A stretch of DNA of 64,000 nucleotides from Bog-756 sp963806455 (GTDB lineage: Bacteria > Actinomycetota > Acidimicrobiia > Acidimicrobiales > RAAP-2): positions 248,001 through 312,000 of the forward strand of contig CAWDXZ010000006.1 in assembly GCA_963806455.1 (NCBI GenBank), given 5' to 3'. Numbering within the stretch: the first letter of the stretch is position 1; every line of letters begins with the position of its first letter. Shown here one piece after another: positions 1-9,399 of this stretch. The notes under the pieces were generated by a model. The model was not told the DNA's origin, did not search any database, and worked only from the letters and a program-made list of their open reading frames with translations. A program made the translations under genes and the position numbers.

Positions 1-2
1 TG

Positions 3-494
3 TGCCAGACGTGGGAGCGGACGGCCGAGCCGGCCGCCGACGCCGGCACCCGCACCGTGGTCCTCCGCTCGGGGATCGTCATGGCCCGGGGCGGCGGCGC
101 GCTGGGCAAGCAGCTGCCCGTCTTCCGTCTGGGACTGGGTGGGCGCATCGGGCCGGGTACCCAGTACCGCAGCTGGATCTCCCTCGACGACGAGATCGGT
201 GTGATCCTGCGCTGTCTCGAGGACGAGGGCCTCTCCGGCCCGGTGAACGCCACGGCTCCCCATCCCGTCACCGACGCCGAGCTGGCCCAGGCCATCGGCG
301 CCGCCCTGCATCGGCCGGCCATGCTGCCCGTTCCGGCCGGCGCCCTGCGGCTGGCTCTGGGGGCCGAGATGGCCGCCGAGTTCCTCCTCGCTGCCCAGCG
401 GGCGGTGCCCGCCGCCCTCGAGGCCCGCGGCTACCGGTTCATCCACCCCGACGTCGGAGCGGCCCTCGAGGCGGTCCTGGCGGGGCCGCCCTGA
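3..494 (+). CDS. TIGR01777-family NAD-dependent epimerase, C-terminal part (5' end outside window)
   Basis: The reading frame is open from the first base, so only the C-terminal 163 residues or so are present. The visible part holds the end of a short-chain-dehydrogenase-like fold (VVLRSGIVMARGGG, then SWISLDDEIGVIL) followed by a DUF1731-type C-terminus with the conserved run around PVNATAPHPVTDAELAQAIG and a terminal GYRFIHPDVGAALEAVL. That order is typical of the YfcH/SDR39U1 family of NAD(P)-binding sugar-epimerase-like proteins, whose substrates are mostly unknown. The family assignment is firm; no specific reaction can be inferred. Confidence 0.85.
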   Translation, partial: CQTWERTAEPAADAGTRTVVLRSGIVMARGGGALGKQLPVFRLGLGGRIGPGTQYRSWISLDDEIGVILRCLEDEGLSGPVNATAPHPVTDAELAQAIGAALHRPAMLPVPAGALRLALGAEMAAEFLLAAQRAVPAALEARGYRFIHPDVGAALEAVLAGPP

Positions 495-594
495 CGGGGC
501 GCTCCTGGCGGGGCCGCCGCCGGCCGGGATGGGCCACGGTTACCATGTCGATGCCCTGGGGACCGCCCGGACCCGGAGCGGAAGGGGGCTCACC

Positions 595-1854
595 ATGACC
601 GATGCCGCCGTCGAGCACGTCAGTGGCCCGCCGGGTGCCGAGACGATCGGCCTCGACGCGTTCGAGGCCGAGGCGCGTGCCTTCCTCGACGCCCATGCGC
701 CCAAGCGGCCGCCGGACACGTTCGTATGGGGCGAGGGCTCGGACCACGTCGGTCTGTTCCCCGAGCGCACCCCCGCGCAGGCCGAGGCCGACCTGGCGCA
801 GGCCCGGTCATGGGCCCAGACCGCGTTCGACGCCGGGTTCGGCTGGATCACCGGGCCCCCCGCCTACGGTGGGCGGGGCCTGTCCCGCGACCACCAGCGC
901 GTGTACAACGCCGTGGCCGGCGACTACCGGATCCCATCACAGGCCGTCTTCGGCATCGGACTCGGAATGGTGGCCCCGACGATCCTGGCCCACGCCGCCG
1001 AGGGGGTGAAGCAGGCCTATCTGCGAACGATGTACCGGGGCGACATCGTGGCCTGCCAGCTGTTCAGCGAGCCCGGCGCCGGCTCGGACCTGGCCTCCCT
1101 CCAGACCAAGGCAGTGCGAGACGGAGACGAGTGGCTGGTCACCGGCCAGAAGGTGTGGACGTCGGGGGCCCAGCTCTCGGACATCGGCGAGATCATCTGC
1201 CGCACCGACCCGGACCTGCCCAAGCACCGCGGACTCACCGGCTTCGTCGTGGACATGCACGCCCCGGGCGTCGAGGTCCGGCCGTTGCGCCAGATGACGG
1301 GTGGCGCCTCGTTCAACGAGGTCTTCTTCACCGAGGTGAGGGTGCCCGACACCCACCGGCTCGGCGAGGTCAACGGCGGGTGGACGGTGGCCCTCACCAC
1401 CCTCATGAACGAACGCGCCGCCATCGGCGGGGGTGGGGGCGGCGGCGCCGGACTGCCGACGTCGACGCGGCTGGTCGAGCTGGCCCGGGCCTCGGGCCGC
1501 GCCGACGACCCCTTGGTCCGCCAGGAGCTCGCCTCGATCATCATCCACGAGCACGTGGCCCGCTATGCGACGTTGCGCTCGATGGCCGCCATCGCCGCCG
1601 GCCAGTTGCCGGGGCCCGAGATGTCGATGGCCAAGCTGTCCCTCACCGCCAATATGGTGCGCACCTGCCAGGTGCTGGGCTCGTTGCTCGGTCCGGCCCT
1701 GGCGGCGGACACCGGGGCGTGGGGCACCTTCGCCTGGTCCCAGTTCCTCCTGGGCGTCCCGGCCATGCGAATCGCCGGAGGGTCGGACGAGGTCCTGCGC
1801 AACATCCTCGGCGAGCGGGTACTCGGCCTCCCCAAGGAACCGGCCCCCGCCTGA
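595..1854 (+). CDS. Acyl-CoA dehydrogenase family protein
   Basis: A 419-residue flavin-dependent acyl-CoA dehydrogenase, which would oxidise an acyl-CoA at the alpha-beta bond and pass electrons to ETF. The family landmarks are in order: QLFSEPGAGSDLAS (flavin/substrate loop), TGQKVWTSGA, and the C-terminal helix with AGGSDEVLRNILGERVLGLP. The open frame extends upstream to 529, but ATG 595 follows a GGAAGGGGG ribosome-binding site, so I start there. A run of seven glycines near residue 285 is an oddity of this copy. Substrate is unknown; it is not clearly part of the sterol cluster 43 kb away. Confidence 0.9.
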   Translation: MTDAAVEHVSGPPGAETIGLDAFEAEARAFLDAHAPKRPPDTFVWGEGSDHVGLFPERTPAQAEADLAQARSWAQTAFDAGFGWITGPPAYGGRGLSRDHQRVYNAVAGDYRIPSQAVFGIGLGMVAPTILAHAAEGVKQAYLRTMYRGDIVACQLFSEPGAGSDLASLQTKAVRDGDEWLVTGQKVWTSGAQLSDIGEIICRTDPDLPKHRGLTGFVVDMHAPGVEVRPLRQMTGGASFNEVFFTEVRVPDTHRLGEVNGGWTVALTTLMNERAAIGGGGGGGAGLPTSTRLVELARASGRADDPLVRQELASIIIHEHVARYATLRSMAAIAAGQLPGPEMSMAKLSLTANMVRTCQVLGSLLGPALAADTGAWGTFAWSQFLLGVPAMRIAGGSDEVLRNILGERVLGLPKEPAPA

Positions 1855-1881
1855 GGTCGAAGCCGGCCGGCGGGGCCGTCC

Positions 1882-2628
1882 TCAGCGGAAGGCCATGGTG
1901 TCCACGAAGGCCCACGACCGGCGGTGCACCGACGTGAGACCGAACCCGGCCAGGGCCGTCTTGTGCACCGGGGAGGGGTAGCCCTTGTTCCGGTCGAAGT
2001 CGAAGGCGGGAAAGCTGGTGGACAGGGTCCGCATCATCCGGTCACGGGTGACCTTGGCCACGATCGAAGCGGCGGCGATGGAGACGCAGTGGGCGTCGCC
2101 TCGCACGACCGTGCGCACGTGCGGCGGGTCCGGCGGGAAGTCCGGCACGTCGGACGTGCCCGGAAGCGGGGAAGCGTCCGAGGGGTCGCTCACGTAGTCG
2201 AAGGCCCCGTCCATCAGCACGGCATGGGGTGGGCGGCGCAGTCCGGCGAGCGCCCGCCGGGCGGCCAGCCGCAAGGCGACGGTCATGCCCAGCCGGTCGC
2301 ACTCGTCCGGTCCGGCATGGGCCACCGACCACTCGGTGCACCAGCCGGTGATCAGGGGATAGAGCGACTCGCGTCGCTCCTCGGTGAGCATCTTGGAGTC
2401 GCGGAGCCCCTCGGGAGGCCGGAGATGGGGCGCGAACACCACCACCCCCACCGACACCGGGCCGGCCCAGGCGCCCCGGCCCACCTCGTCGAGGCCGGCG
2501 ACGACACCGAACCCCTCGTCGCCCAGGGCCCGCTCGAAGCGGTCGTCCGGGGAGATCACGCCCGGGGCCGGCGGGGGGATGGGCTCTTTCGGTCCGCGCC
2601 GCCGGCCCGGTCGGGATCGCTCGTCCAT
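1882..2628 (-). CDS. rnhB: Ribonuclease HII
   Basis: Cleaves the RNA strand of RNA-DNA hybrids and single ribonucleotides embedded in DNA. The 248-residue protein shows the DE pair in GLDEVGRGAWAGPV (about residues 47-48), DSKMLTEERRE, the catalytic Asp neighbourhood in VRGDAHCVSIAAASIVAKV, and NKGYPSPVHKTAL. ATG 2628 gives a normal RNase HII length; the open frame runs on upstream into the neighbouring gene, and that extension is low complexity. An inserted acidic/proline stretch (around DPSDASPLPGTSDVPDFPPD) enlarges a loop compared with most homologues. It lies 23 nt downstream of the acyl-CoA ligase stop, so the two may be co-transcribed. Confidence 0.93.
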   Translation of the reverse strand: MDERSRPGRRRGPKEPIPPPAPGVISPDDRFERALGDEGFGVVAGLDEVGRGAWAGPVSVGVVVFAPHLRPPEGLRDSKMLTEERRESLYPLITGWCTEWSVAHAGPDECDRLGMTVALRLAARRALAGLRRPPHAVLMDGAFDYVSDPSDASPLPGTSDVPDFPPDPPHVRTVVRGDAHCVSIAAASIVAKVTRDRMMRTLSTSFPAFDFDRNKGYPSPVHKTALAGFGLTSVHRRSWAFVDTMAFR

Positions 2629-2651
2629 CACCGGGCAACCTAGCCGCGGGA

Positions 2652-4220
2652 TCATCGCCCGAGGTGGCTCCGGACCACCTTGCCGAGGGCGTTGCGGGGC
2701 AGCTCGTCGACGATATGGACCCGCCGCGGCCGTTTGTAGGCGGCCAGTGTCGAGGCGGTGAAGGCGGCCAGGTCGTCGACGGACGGCGGTACCCCGTCGG
2801 CCACGATCCACGCTGTCACCACCTCACCCCATTCGTCCGACGGCGAGCCGGCCACCGCCACCTCGGCCACGGCCGGATGGGTGGCCAGCACGTCCTCGAC
2901 CTCGGTCGGATAGACGTTGAACCCGCCGGAGATGATCATGTCGGTGCAGCGGCCTCGGATCACCAGGTAGCCGTCCTCGTCGGCGCCCAGGTCGCCGGTC
3001 CGGAACCACTGCCCACCGTCGACGGCCGTGGCGAAGGCCTCGGCGTCGGCCGCCGGTCGCTCCCAGTACCCATCGAAGACGTTGGGCCCGCGCACCGAGA
3101 GCTCGCCTCCGGCGGCCAGCTGCACCTCGACCCCGGGGAGCGGGAACCCCACCGTCCCCGGCCGGCGGGGGCCGTCGCAGGGATTGGACACGTTCATCGC
3201 CGTCTCGGTCATCCCGTATCGCTCGAGCACCGTCGAGCCCAGCGCCGCCCGCAGGGCGCCGTGAAGCTCCTTCGACATCGGGGCCGAGCCGGAGACGCAC
3301 AGCCGGAGGCGGCGCAGGTCCGAGGCGCGGCCGGACCTGACGAGGCGGTGGTACATGGTGGGCACGCCGAAGAAGAGCGAGGCCCCGGTGGCGCCGGCCG
3401 CGTCGGCGACCGCCCCCGGGTCGAAACCGGGCAGCAGCACGGCCGACGACCCGGCCAACAGGGTGCCGTAGACACCGACGCACAGCCCGTGGGCGTGGAA
3501 CACGGGAAGGGCGTGGACGAGCCGGTCGTCCTCGCCCCACCGCCAGGCCACCCTCACCGACTCCGCCGCCGCCAGCAGGTTCCGGTGGCGGAGGACGGCG
3601 CCCTTCGGAGCACCGGTGGTGCCCGACGTGTAGAGGATGAGGGCCGGGTCGTCCGGTTCGGCCCGGTCCAACAGGAGCTCGTCGCCGTCGGGTAGCGCCA
3701 CGTCGGGCCCGACCACCACCAACGGTCCCTTCGATGCCTGCCGGACCGCCTCCGCCTGGTCGGGACGCTCCACGATGGCGGCCGACGGCCGCGCATCGGC
3801 GACGATGTGGGCCAGCTCGCGCCCGGTGTAGGCACTGTTGGCCGGCACCACCACCAGGCCGGCACGCAGCGCGCCGACGTGGGCGACCAGGGCGGCGATC
3901 GAGGAACCGGTCGACCACACGAGACGGTCACCGGGCTGCAGACCGGCCCCCCGCAGCCGCCCGGCCACCGCCCGGGTGGCCGCCTCGAACTCCCCGGCCG
4001 TCCACCATCGGCCGCCGCCGGCCGCGGGCTCCATCCAGAGGGGGGCTCCGGGCGCGGCCCCCCAGCGGGCAGCCCACGCCGCCGGCAGCGTGCGGGACGA
4101 CAGGAGGGCCTCGACAGCCAGGCCGGTGCCGGGCGGCAGGTGGTCACGCCAGGGACGCAGGGGGACCCTCCTTGGTTGCGTGCGGTCGGGCTTGGCCGGT
4201 GCGGCCCGCCTCCCAGTCAT
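2652..4220 (-). CDS. Acyl-CoA ligase, malonyl-CoA synthetase-like (ANL superfamily)
   Basis: A 522-residue AMP-forming ligase that should activate a carboxylic acid to its CoA thioester through an acyl-adenylate. The ATP/AMP motifs are present: LYTSGTTGAPKGAVL (P-loop), ERYGMTETAM, YWERP, FRTGDLG and the C-terminal lysine motif ELPRNALGKVVRSHL. The LPVFHAHGL and VSGSAPMSKEL stretches and ERYGMTET resemble MatB/ACSF3-type malonyl- or methylmalonyl-CoA synthetases, so a dicarboxylate substrate is a reasonable inference but not shown. The start is ATG 4220. It precedes rnhB on the same strand. Confidence 0.88.
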   Translation of the reverse strand: MTGRRAAPAKPDRTQPRRVPLRPWRDHLPPGTGLAVEALLSSRTLPAAWAARWGAAPGAPLWMEPAAGGGRWWTAGEFEAATRAVAGRLRGAGLQPGDRLVWSTGSSIAALVAHVGALRAGLVVVPANSAYTGRELAHIVADARPSAAIVERPDQAEAVRQASKGPLVVVGPDVALPDGDELLLDRAEPDDPALILYTSGTTGAPKGAVLRHRNLLAAAESVRVAWRWGEDDRLVHALPVFHAHGLCVGVYGTLLAGSSAVLLPGFDPGAVADAAGATGASLFFGVPTMYHRLVRSGRASDLRRLRLCVSGSAPMSKELHGALRAALGSTVLERYGMTETAMNVSNPCDGPRRPGTVGFPLPGVEVQLAAGGELSVRGPNVFDGYWERPAADAEAFATAVDGGQWFRTGDLGADEDGYLVIRGRCTDMIISGGFNVYPTEVEDVLATHPAVAEVAVAGSPSDEWGEVVTAWIVADGVPPSVDDLAAFTASTLAAYKRPRRVHIVDELPRNALGKVVRSHLGR

Positions 4221-4362
4221 AGCCGACCGGCATCATGCCCGACGCCGGTGCCCGGCGGCAGAGGGCAGGGCGCATTCGGACGCGGTCCAGTTCTGCTACA
4301 CCGGTGGGGCAGCGTTGGGCATCATCCGGCACCGGCGCACCCATCCGGTGGGCAGGCCGCAC

Positions 4363-4413
4363 GGACCGGTCGACAGCACGGGCCGGTGGACAGCACAGAC
4401 CGGTCGACAGAAG
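4363..4413 (+). repeat. Three tandem 17-bp repeats ahead of a small gene
   Basis: Three contiguous 17-bp units (4363-4379, 4380-4396, 4397-4413) share the core CCGGTCGACAG with few changes; unit one is GGACCGGTCGACAGCAC. The last unit merges into the AAGGGAG ribosome-binding site of the gene starting at 4424. They may be a local slippage product or a binding-site array; no function is known. Confidence 0.7.
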
Positions 4414-4423
4414 GGAGCAGGCG

Positions 4424-4678
4424 ATGGGACTGATGGACAAGGTCAAGGCTTCAGCCGAGATCGGGCTGGCCAAGGCCACCGAGGCCGGCAAGGCCGGCCA
4501 GGCCAAGCTCGATGCCGCCCAGGCCAAGCACAAGGCCGACGGGCTCCTCCGCGACCTCGGCGCCGCCGTCTACGCCGAGCATCTCGGGCGGGGCACCGAT
4601 CAGACCACCACGGACGCCGAGCGCATCGTCGGTGAGCTGAAGGCCTACGAGGCGGAATACGGCCCGATCGGATCGTGA
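4424..4678 (+). CDS. Small amphipathic helical protein of unknown function
   Basis: An 84-residue protein starting at ATG 4424 behind an AAGGGAG ribosome-binding site. The first 45 residues (MGLMDKVKASAEIGLAKATE and onward) are rich in Ala and Lys with regularly spaced charges, predicting a long amphipathic helix; the second half contains LLRDLGAAVYAEHLGRG and a final helix ending in YGPIGS. There are no Cys, signal peptide or membrane segments. Its stop overlaps the GTG start of the alpha-mannosidase gene (GTGA), implying coupled translation. I do not recognise a family. Confidence 0.75.
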   Translation: MGLMDKVKASAEIGLAKATEAGKAGQAKLDAAQAKHKADGLLRDLGAAVYAEHLGRGTDQTTTDAERIVGELKAYEAEYGPIGS

Positions 4679-7414
4679 CCCCGGAGGACGACCCCTCGGC
4701 CGCCCCCGCGTCGGAGGCTTCGGGAGCCCCGGCCGGACCACGCCGCGTGGCCGTCGTCCCCCACACCCACTGGGACCGGGAGTGGTACGAGCCGTTCCAG
4801 ACCTTCCGGCTCAAGCTGGTCCATCTGATCGACGACCTTCTCGACCAGATGGAGGGGGACAGCGCCTACAGCCATTTCCTCCTCGACGGCCAGCTGGCGG
4901 TGATCGACGACTACCTGGAGATGCGGCCCGAGAACGAGGACCGGCTCCGCGGCCTGGCCGGCGCCGGGCGGATCGCCGTCGGTCCGTGGTACATCCTCAT
5001 GGACGAGTTCCTCGTCTCCGGCGAGACCGTGGTGCGCAACCTCCAGGCCGGCCTGAGACGGGGCGCCGCCTTCGGGGGGGTCATGCCGGTGGGCTACCTG
5101 CCCGACATGTTCGGACACATCGCCCAGATGCCCCAACTGCTCACCCTGGCCGGGATGCCGCACGCCGTGGTGTGGCGCGGGCGTGCCCGCGGCCGTCGAC
5201 CGCACGGCGTTCTGGTGGTCGTCCCCCGACGGCTCGACGGTCAGGGCCGAGTACCTGGTGGCCGGCTACGGCAACGGCGCCGCCCTGCCCGATGACGCCA
5301 AGGCGCTCGTCCGCCGGCTCCGGACCCATGTGGAGGAGGTCTCCCCCTTCCTCGGGGCCGGGCATCCGCTGCTGCTGATGAACGGGACCGACCACCAACG
5401 CCCCCAACGCTGGCTCGGGCGGGTCGTGGCCGAGGCGAACCAGATGCAGGGCGAGCTGGAGCTCGCCATCACCTCGCTCCCGGATTACCTCGAACGGGCC
5501 CCCGACGCCGGGCTGCCCGAGTGGTGCGGTGAGCTCCGGTCGGGTGCCCGGTCCAACCTACTCATGGGGGTGGCCTCCAACCGGGTCGACGTGAAGCAGG
5601 CGGCCGGCCGGGCGGAGCGCGCCCTCGAACAGCTGGCCGAGCCCCTCTCCGCCCTGTTCTTGCCGGCCGAGTCCTGGCCCGCCCCCTTCCTGGACCTGGC
5701 CTGGACCCTCATGATCCGCAACTCGGCCCACGATTCGATCTGCGCCTGCTCGGTCGACGAGGTCGTCGATGCCGTGCTCCACCGCTATGCCGAGGCCCGT
5801 CAGCTCGGGGACGCCCTGGCCGGGGAGGCCCTCGGCGCCCTGGCCACCTCGATGTCGACCCCCGGCCCGGTGGTGGTCAACCCGACCGCCGTCGACCGGA
5901 GCGGCGTGGTCGAGGTGGTGGTGACGGCCACCGGCGAGCCCGGCCCGGACGTGCAGGTGCTGTCGGAGCGGACCGGCCTGCCCGGGACGATCACCCTCGA
6001 CGGGACCACGGTCCGCAGTCTGCTGGGGCTCATCCACGGCGCGCGGATCGACGTCGACACCTACATCACCGACGTGGACATGACCGAGGGGGAGACCGGG
6101 CTCGACATCACGGTGGTCATCGGGACCGAGGCCCGAGACGGGGTCCCCATCGAGCAGGTCAAGCGCGAGCTGTACACCCGGCTGACCGCTCGTCCCGACA
6201 CCGAGGTGCGCCTGGCCCTGGACCAGCCGCCCGTCCGCCGCATCCTCGCCCGCCAGCACACCGTGCCCGGGTTCGGGTGGGCCCGGTTCTCGCCCGCCCC
6301 GCTCGCCCACCCCGTGCAGGTGGTCGACGATCCGACCGGTGCGGTCACCTTGGCCAACGGGCTGGTCACGGTGGAGGTCGATCCGGCCGACGGCACCTTC
6401 AGCATCGACGGCATCCCCGGCTTCGGGCGCCTGGTCGACGGCGGGGACCATGGTGACACCTACAATTATTCGCCGCCGATGGTCGACTCGGTGGTGACGT
6501 CGCCCGTCTCGGTGTCGGTGGAGGTGGCCGAGCGGGGCCCGGTCCGGGCCACCGTCTCGATCACTTCGACCTACGCCTGGCCGGCCGGGGTGGACGACAC
6601 CTCGAGGGCCAGGGAGGGCAGCCACGAGGTGCCCGTCCGGACCACCGTCGAGTTGCGCGCCGACGAGGTCGCCGTCGGGGTCCGCACCCGGTTCGACAAC
6701 CCGTCGCGGGACCATCGGCTGCGCGCCCATCTCCCGCTGCCGGAGCCGGCGCCTGCCTCACGGGCGGAGAGTGCCTTCACCATCGTCGAGCGGGGTCTTA
6801 CCGCCGAGGGCGGCAAGGACGAGGTCGGTACCCCCACGTTCCCCTCGCGTCGGTTCGTCTCGGCCGGCGGACTGACCGTCGTGCACGAAGGTCTGCTCGA
6901 GTACGAGCTCGTCGACCTGCGGCCGGGCGACGGGGGACGTGGCAAGGTGGCCGCCACGCTGGCCCTCACCTTGCTGCGGTCCACAGGCATGTTGTCCCGG
7001 TTGGGCATGGCCACCCGCCCGCTCACCGCCGGTCCGATGACCCCGATCGAGGGGCCCCAGCTCCTCGGGCCGGTGGACGTGCGTTACGCCATCGCCCTCG
7101 GGGACGTCGACCCCTATCGGATGGCCGACGATGTGCTGGTCCCCCTGGCCACGGTGGCCTCGTTCGGAGGAGGCGAGCGCGCCGACCGGGGCTCGGCGCT
7201 CTCCGTCCGGGGGGCCGAGGTCTCGGCCGTTCGGCGGGAAGCCGGGCTCGTCGAGGTCCGGGTGTTCAACCCCAGTCCGGTGGCCACCGTGGTCGAGGTC
7301 CCCGAACGCACGGGCTGGCTGGTCGACCTACGGGGCCGACCGGTGGCTCCCTTCCAGGGGTCCTTCGAGCTCCGGGCGGAGGGCATCGCCACCTTCCGTC
7401 TCGACCGGGGTTGA
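4675..7414 (+). pseudogene. GH38 alpha-mannosidase, interrupted by a single-base frameshift
   Basis: Two overlapping frames together encode one glycoside hydrolase family 38 protein of about 912 residues. Frame one (4675-5181) carries the N-terminal motif VVPHTHWDREWYEPF and the catalytic nucleophile motif GYLPDMFGHIAQMPQLL. It breaks after HAVVWRG, and frame two resumes at 5183 with VPAAVDRTAFWW, exactly as the family requires, so one extra C lies at about 5179-5182. Frame two contains NSAHDSICACSVDEVV and the beta-sandwich C-terminus. Homologues hydrolyse alpha-mannosides or mannosylglycerate. The GTG start overlaps the preceding stop. Without the indel the protein looks fully intact, so a sequencing error or a very recent mutation is likely. 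The 3' end overlaps the cyclase gene by 87 bp. Confidence 0.85.
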
Positions 7415-8677
7415 GTCGCTCCCCTCCGGCCCGTCTCGACCGGTCCCGACCTCCCCGGGGCCCGAGCGCCGTGAAGCACTGCGGACCACGAGCTTCTCGC
7501 CGCGATCACGCAACTCGTCGAGCTCCCGAAGCACCACGCCGAGGCGCTCCCATCGGACGTTGCGTCGCCGGTCTGCGCCCGGCTCGGCTCCGGCCCGGGA
7601 CAGCTTCCAGAGCTGGACCCGGCCGATGTCCTTCAGGGTGCGGGGCCGGAGCGCCCGCAGCTCGAACCCGCTCACCTCGGTAGCGAGCGCGGTTCGGAAC
7701 TCGTCGGACACGAGCACGGTCCCCGGGTGAGCCACCCCGACCAGCCGGCTGGCCAGGTTGACCACCGGCCCGTAGAAGTCCCCGTCCTGGACCAGGACCG
7801 GGCCGATGGCCAGGGCCACCCGTACATCGGACAGCAGCTCGTCGTCGGCATACGCCTCAGCCAGGCTGAGCCCGATCTCGGCGGCGCCGGTCACCGTCGG
7901 GACGACGAACATCACCTCGTCGCCGATCATCTTGACCACCCGGCCGCCGCCGGCCACCACGGTCTCGTGGGCCACCTCCTCGAACCGGGCCACCACGGCG
8001 GCGAGCTCCTCGTTCCCGAGGTGCTGGCTCAACACGGTGAAGCCGACCATGTCGGCAAAGCCCACCGCCGTGACCGGGCTCATCCCCTCCCCCGGCCGGC
8101 CGCGCAGCAGCATGGCGCGCCTGGTGGCCGCCTGCAGGTGGCGGCGCCAGACGTACTCGAGCAGTCGGGCCATGGCCGGCAGCAAGGTCTCGGCCTGCCG
8201 GGCGAAGAGGTCGGCGTCGATGATGCTGTCCCCCGAGGTGGCCAGGATCGGGATGGTGCCGAGGGACGTCTCGGCATCGGCGATGCGGGCCATGGACGAC
8301 CCGATGACCCGGGCGGTCTGCACGGCAGAGTCGGTGTCCACCAGTCCCATCGTCATCATCGACTGGAACAGCTGGACGGCCTCGATGTCCATGTCGGTGA
8401 AGACCCGGTCGTCCTCGCCCACGTCCAGGAAGCCGAGGGCCCGCCACAGCCGTCTGGCCTCGTCGACGGGGAGGTCGGTCGTCTCCACCACCTCGGACTG
8501 GGTCATCCGTCGCGAGGCCGGCACCAAGAGCCGGTCCACGACCAGCAGGTCCACCGTGTCGTCGGCCACGGCGCGCTCGATCTCCTGCCTGGAACAGCCC
8601 AGATCGAGGAGGAGGGAACGCACCCGGACCAGGGCGTCATGGCGTGACTGTCCGTCGGGAGGGCTCGGCGCGGACAC
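7328..8677 (-). CDS. Class III adenylate/guanylate cyclase with N-terminal regulatory domain
   Basis: About 449 residues. The N-terminal half (to about residue 195) resembles the helical regulatory module of actinobacterial cyclases such as Rv1264, which responds to pH in Mycobacterium. The C-terminal half is the cyclase homology domain: first metal Asp in VGFADMVGFTVLS (about 205-214), VVKMIGDEVMFV with the purine-specifying Lys and second Asp (about 249-257), and NLASRL with the transition-state Asn and Arg (about 304). All catalytic residues appear present, favouring active cAMP synthesis. GTG 8677 is chosen because a TAGGGT box ends 6 nt upstream, implying a leaderless mRNA. The tail is low complexity and overlaps the mannosidase end. 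Confidence 0.87.
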   Translation of the reverse strand: MSAPSPPDGQSRHDALVRVRSLLLDLGCSRQEIERAVADDTVDLLVVDRLLVPASRRMTQSEVVETTDLPVDEARRLWRALGFLDVGEDDRVFTDMDIEAVQLFQSMMTMGLVDTDSAVQTARVIGSSMARIADAETSLGTIPILATSGDSIIDADLFARQAETLLPAMARLLEYVWRRHLQAATRRAMLLRGRPGEGMSPVTAVGFADMVGFTVLSQHLGNEELAAVVARFEEVAHETVVAGGGRVVKMIGDEVMFVVPTVTGAAEIGLSLAEAYADDELLSDVRVALAIGPVLVQDGDFYGPVVNLASRLVGVAHPGTVLVSDEFRTALATEVSGFELRALRPRTLKDIGRVQLWKLSRAGAEPGADRRRNVRWERLGVVLRELDELRDRGEKLVVRSASRRSGPGEVGTGRDGPEGSDSTPVETEGGDALRPELEGPLEGSHRSAP

Positions 8678-8683
8678 GACCAC

Positions 8684-8689
8684 ACCCTA
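8684..8689 (-). promoter_or_regulatory. -10-like box of the cyclase gene (leaderless type)
   Basis: On the minus strand TAGGGT is followed by six bases and then the GTG start of the cyclase gene, so transcription would begin at or next to the start codon. No convincing -35 element is visible. Confidence 0.5.
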
Positions 8690-8711
8690 TGCCGGGCCGC
8701 CGGGCTCGCCG

Positions 8712-8769
8712 GAGGACGTAGGGCGCGGCCGCCGTACACCGAGGACGTACGGCGCGGCCGCCGTACACT
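8712..8769. repeat. Tandem duplication of a 29-bp unit in the cyclase/cofC divergent promoter region
   Basis: Units 8712-8740 and 8741-8769 differ at only two positions (8721/8750 and the last base). Each holds an inverted repeat; in the second copy GTACGGC and GCCGTAC are separated by GCGGCC. The second copy ends in TACACT, which serves as the probable -10 of cofC, while the first has TACACC at the same place. This could be a duplicated operator or a simple promoter duplication. Confidence 0.8.
8764..8769 (+). promoter_or_regulatory. -10-like box of cofC (leaderless type)
   Basis: TACACT lies six bases upstream of GTG 8776. With the TAGGGT box on the other strand it makes a compact divergent promoter pair within about 90 bp. 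Confidence 0.5.
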
Positions 8770-8775
8770 GTGGCC

Positions 8776-9399
8776 GTGGCAGCCCCCGACCGGTCCTCGC
8801 TGCCGGGCCACCCGTTGCGCCTGGGGCCACGGGCGGTGCTCATACCGGTCAAGGCATTCGATCTCGCCAAGCGGCGGCTCCACCGGGCCATGGACGAGCG
8901 CCAACGCGCCGAGCTGGCCCGGGCCATGGCCGACCGGGTCGTCAGCGCAGCATTCCCCCTGCCGGTGGCGGTGGTGTGCGACGACACCGCCGTGGCCGAG
9001 TGGGCGAGGGCACACGGTGCCCTGGTGGTCTGGGAACCAGGCCGAGGTCTCAACGGGGCCGTCGAGGCCGGGGTCAGCCGACTGCGCTCCGGAGGAGTGG
9101 CGGAGGTGACGGTGGCCCATGCCGACCTCCCCCGGGCGTCGGACCTGTCCGAGGTGGAGGGCGCCGGCGGCGTGACCCTGGTGCCCGACCGTTACGGCAA
9201 CGGCACCAACGTCATGGCCCTGCCCACCGATGCCGGGTTCCAGTTCTCCTACGGCCCGGGCTCCTTCGCCCGCCACCGGGCCGAAGCCCTGCGGCTGGGT
9301 CTCCCCCTCCGGGTGCTCGACCGGCCCGACCTGGCCTGGGATATCGACGAGCCGGCCGATGTGGTCCCGGTGGCCGCGCCGGGTCCCCCGACCCGGTGA
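8776..9399 (+). CDS. cofC: 2-phospho-L-lactate / phosphoenolpyruvate guanylyltransferase (coenzyme F420 biosynthesis)
   Basis: A 207-residue nucleotidyltransferase of the CofC/FbiD family, which transfers GMP from GTP to phospholactate (archaea) or phosphoenolpyruvate (mycobacterial FbiD) to build the side chain of coenzyme F420. Visible motifs are VLIPVKAFDLAKRRL at the N-terminus, VTVAHADLPRASDL with the metal-binding Asp, DRYGNGTNVMALP, and DLAWDIDEPADV near the C-terminus. GTG 8776 is preferred over GTG 8770 because of the TACACT box six bases before it. It overlaps the next gene by one base (TGATG). F420 production fits the LLM oxidoreductase gene at 46.8 kb. Confidence 0.9.
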   Translation: MAAPDRSSLPGHPLRLGPRAVLIPVKAFDLAKRRLHRAMDERQRAELARAMADRVVSAAFPLPVAVVCDDTAVAEWARAHGALVVWEPGRGLNGAVEAGVSRLRSGGVAEVTVAHADLPRASDLSEVEGAGGVTLVPDRYGNGTNVMALPTDAGFQFSYGPGSFARHRAEALRLGLPLRVLDRPDLAWDIDEPADVVPVAAPGPPTR

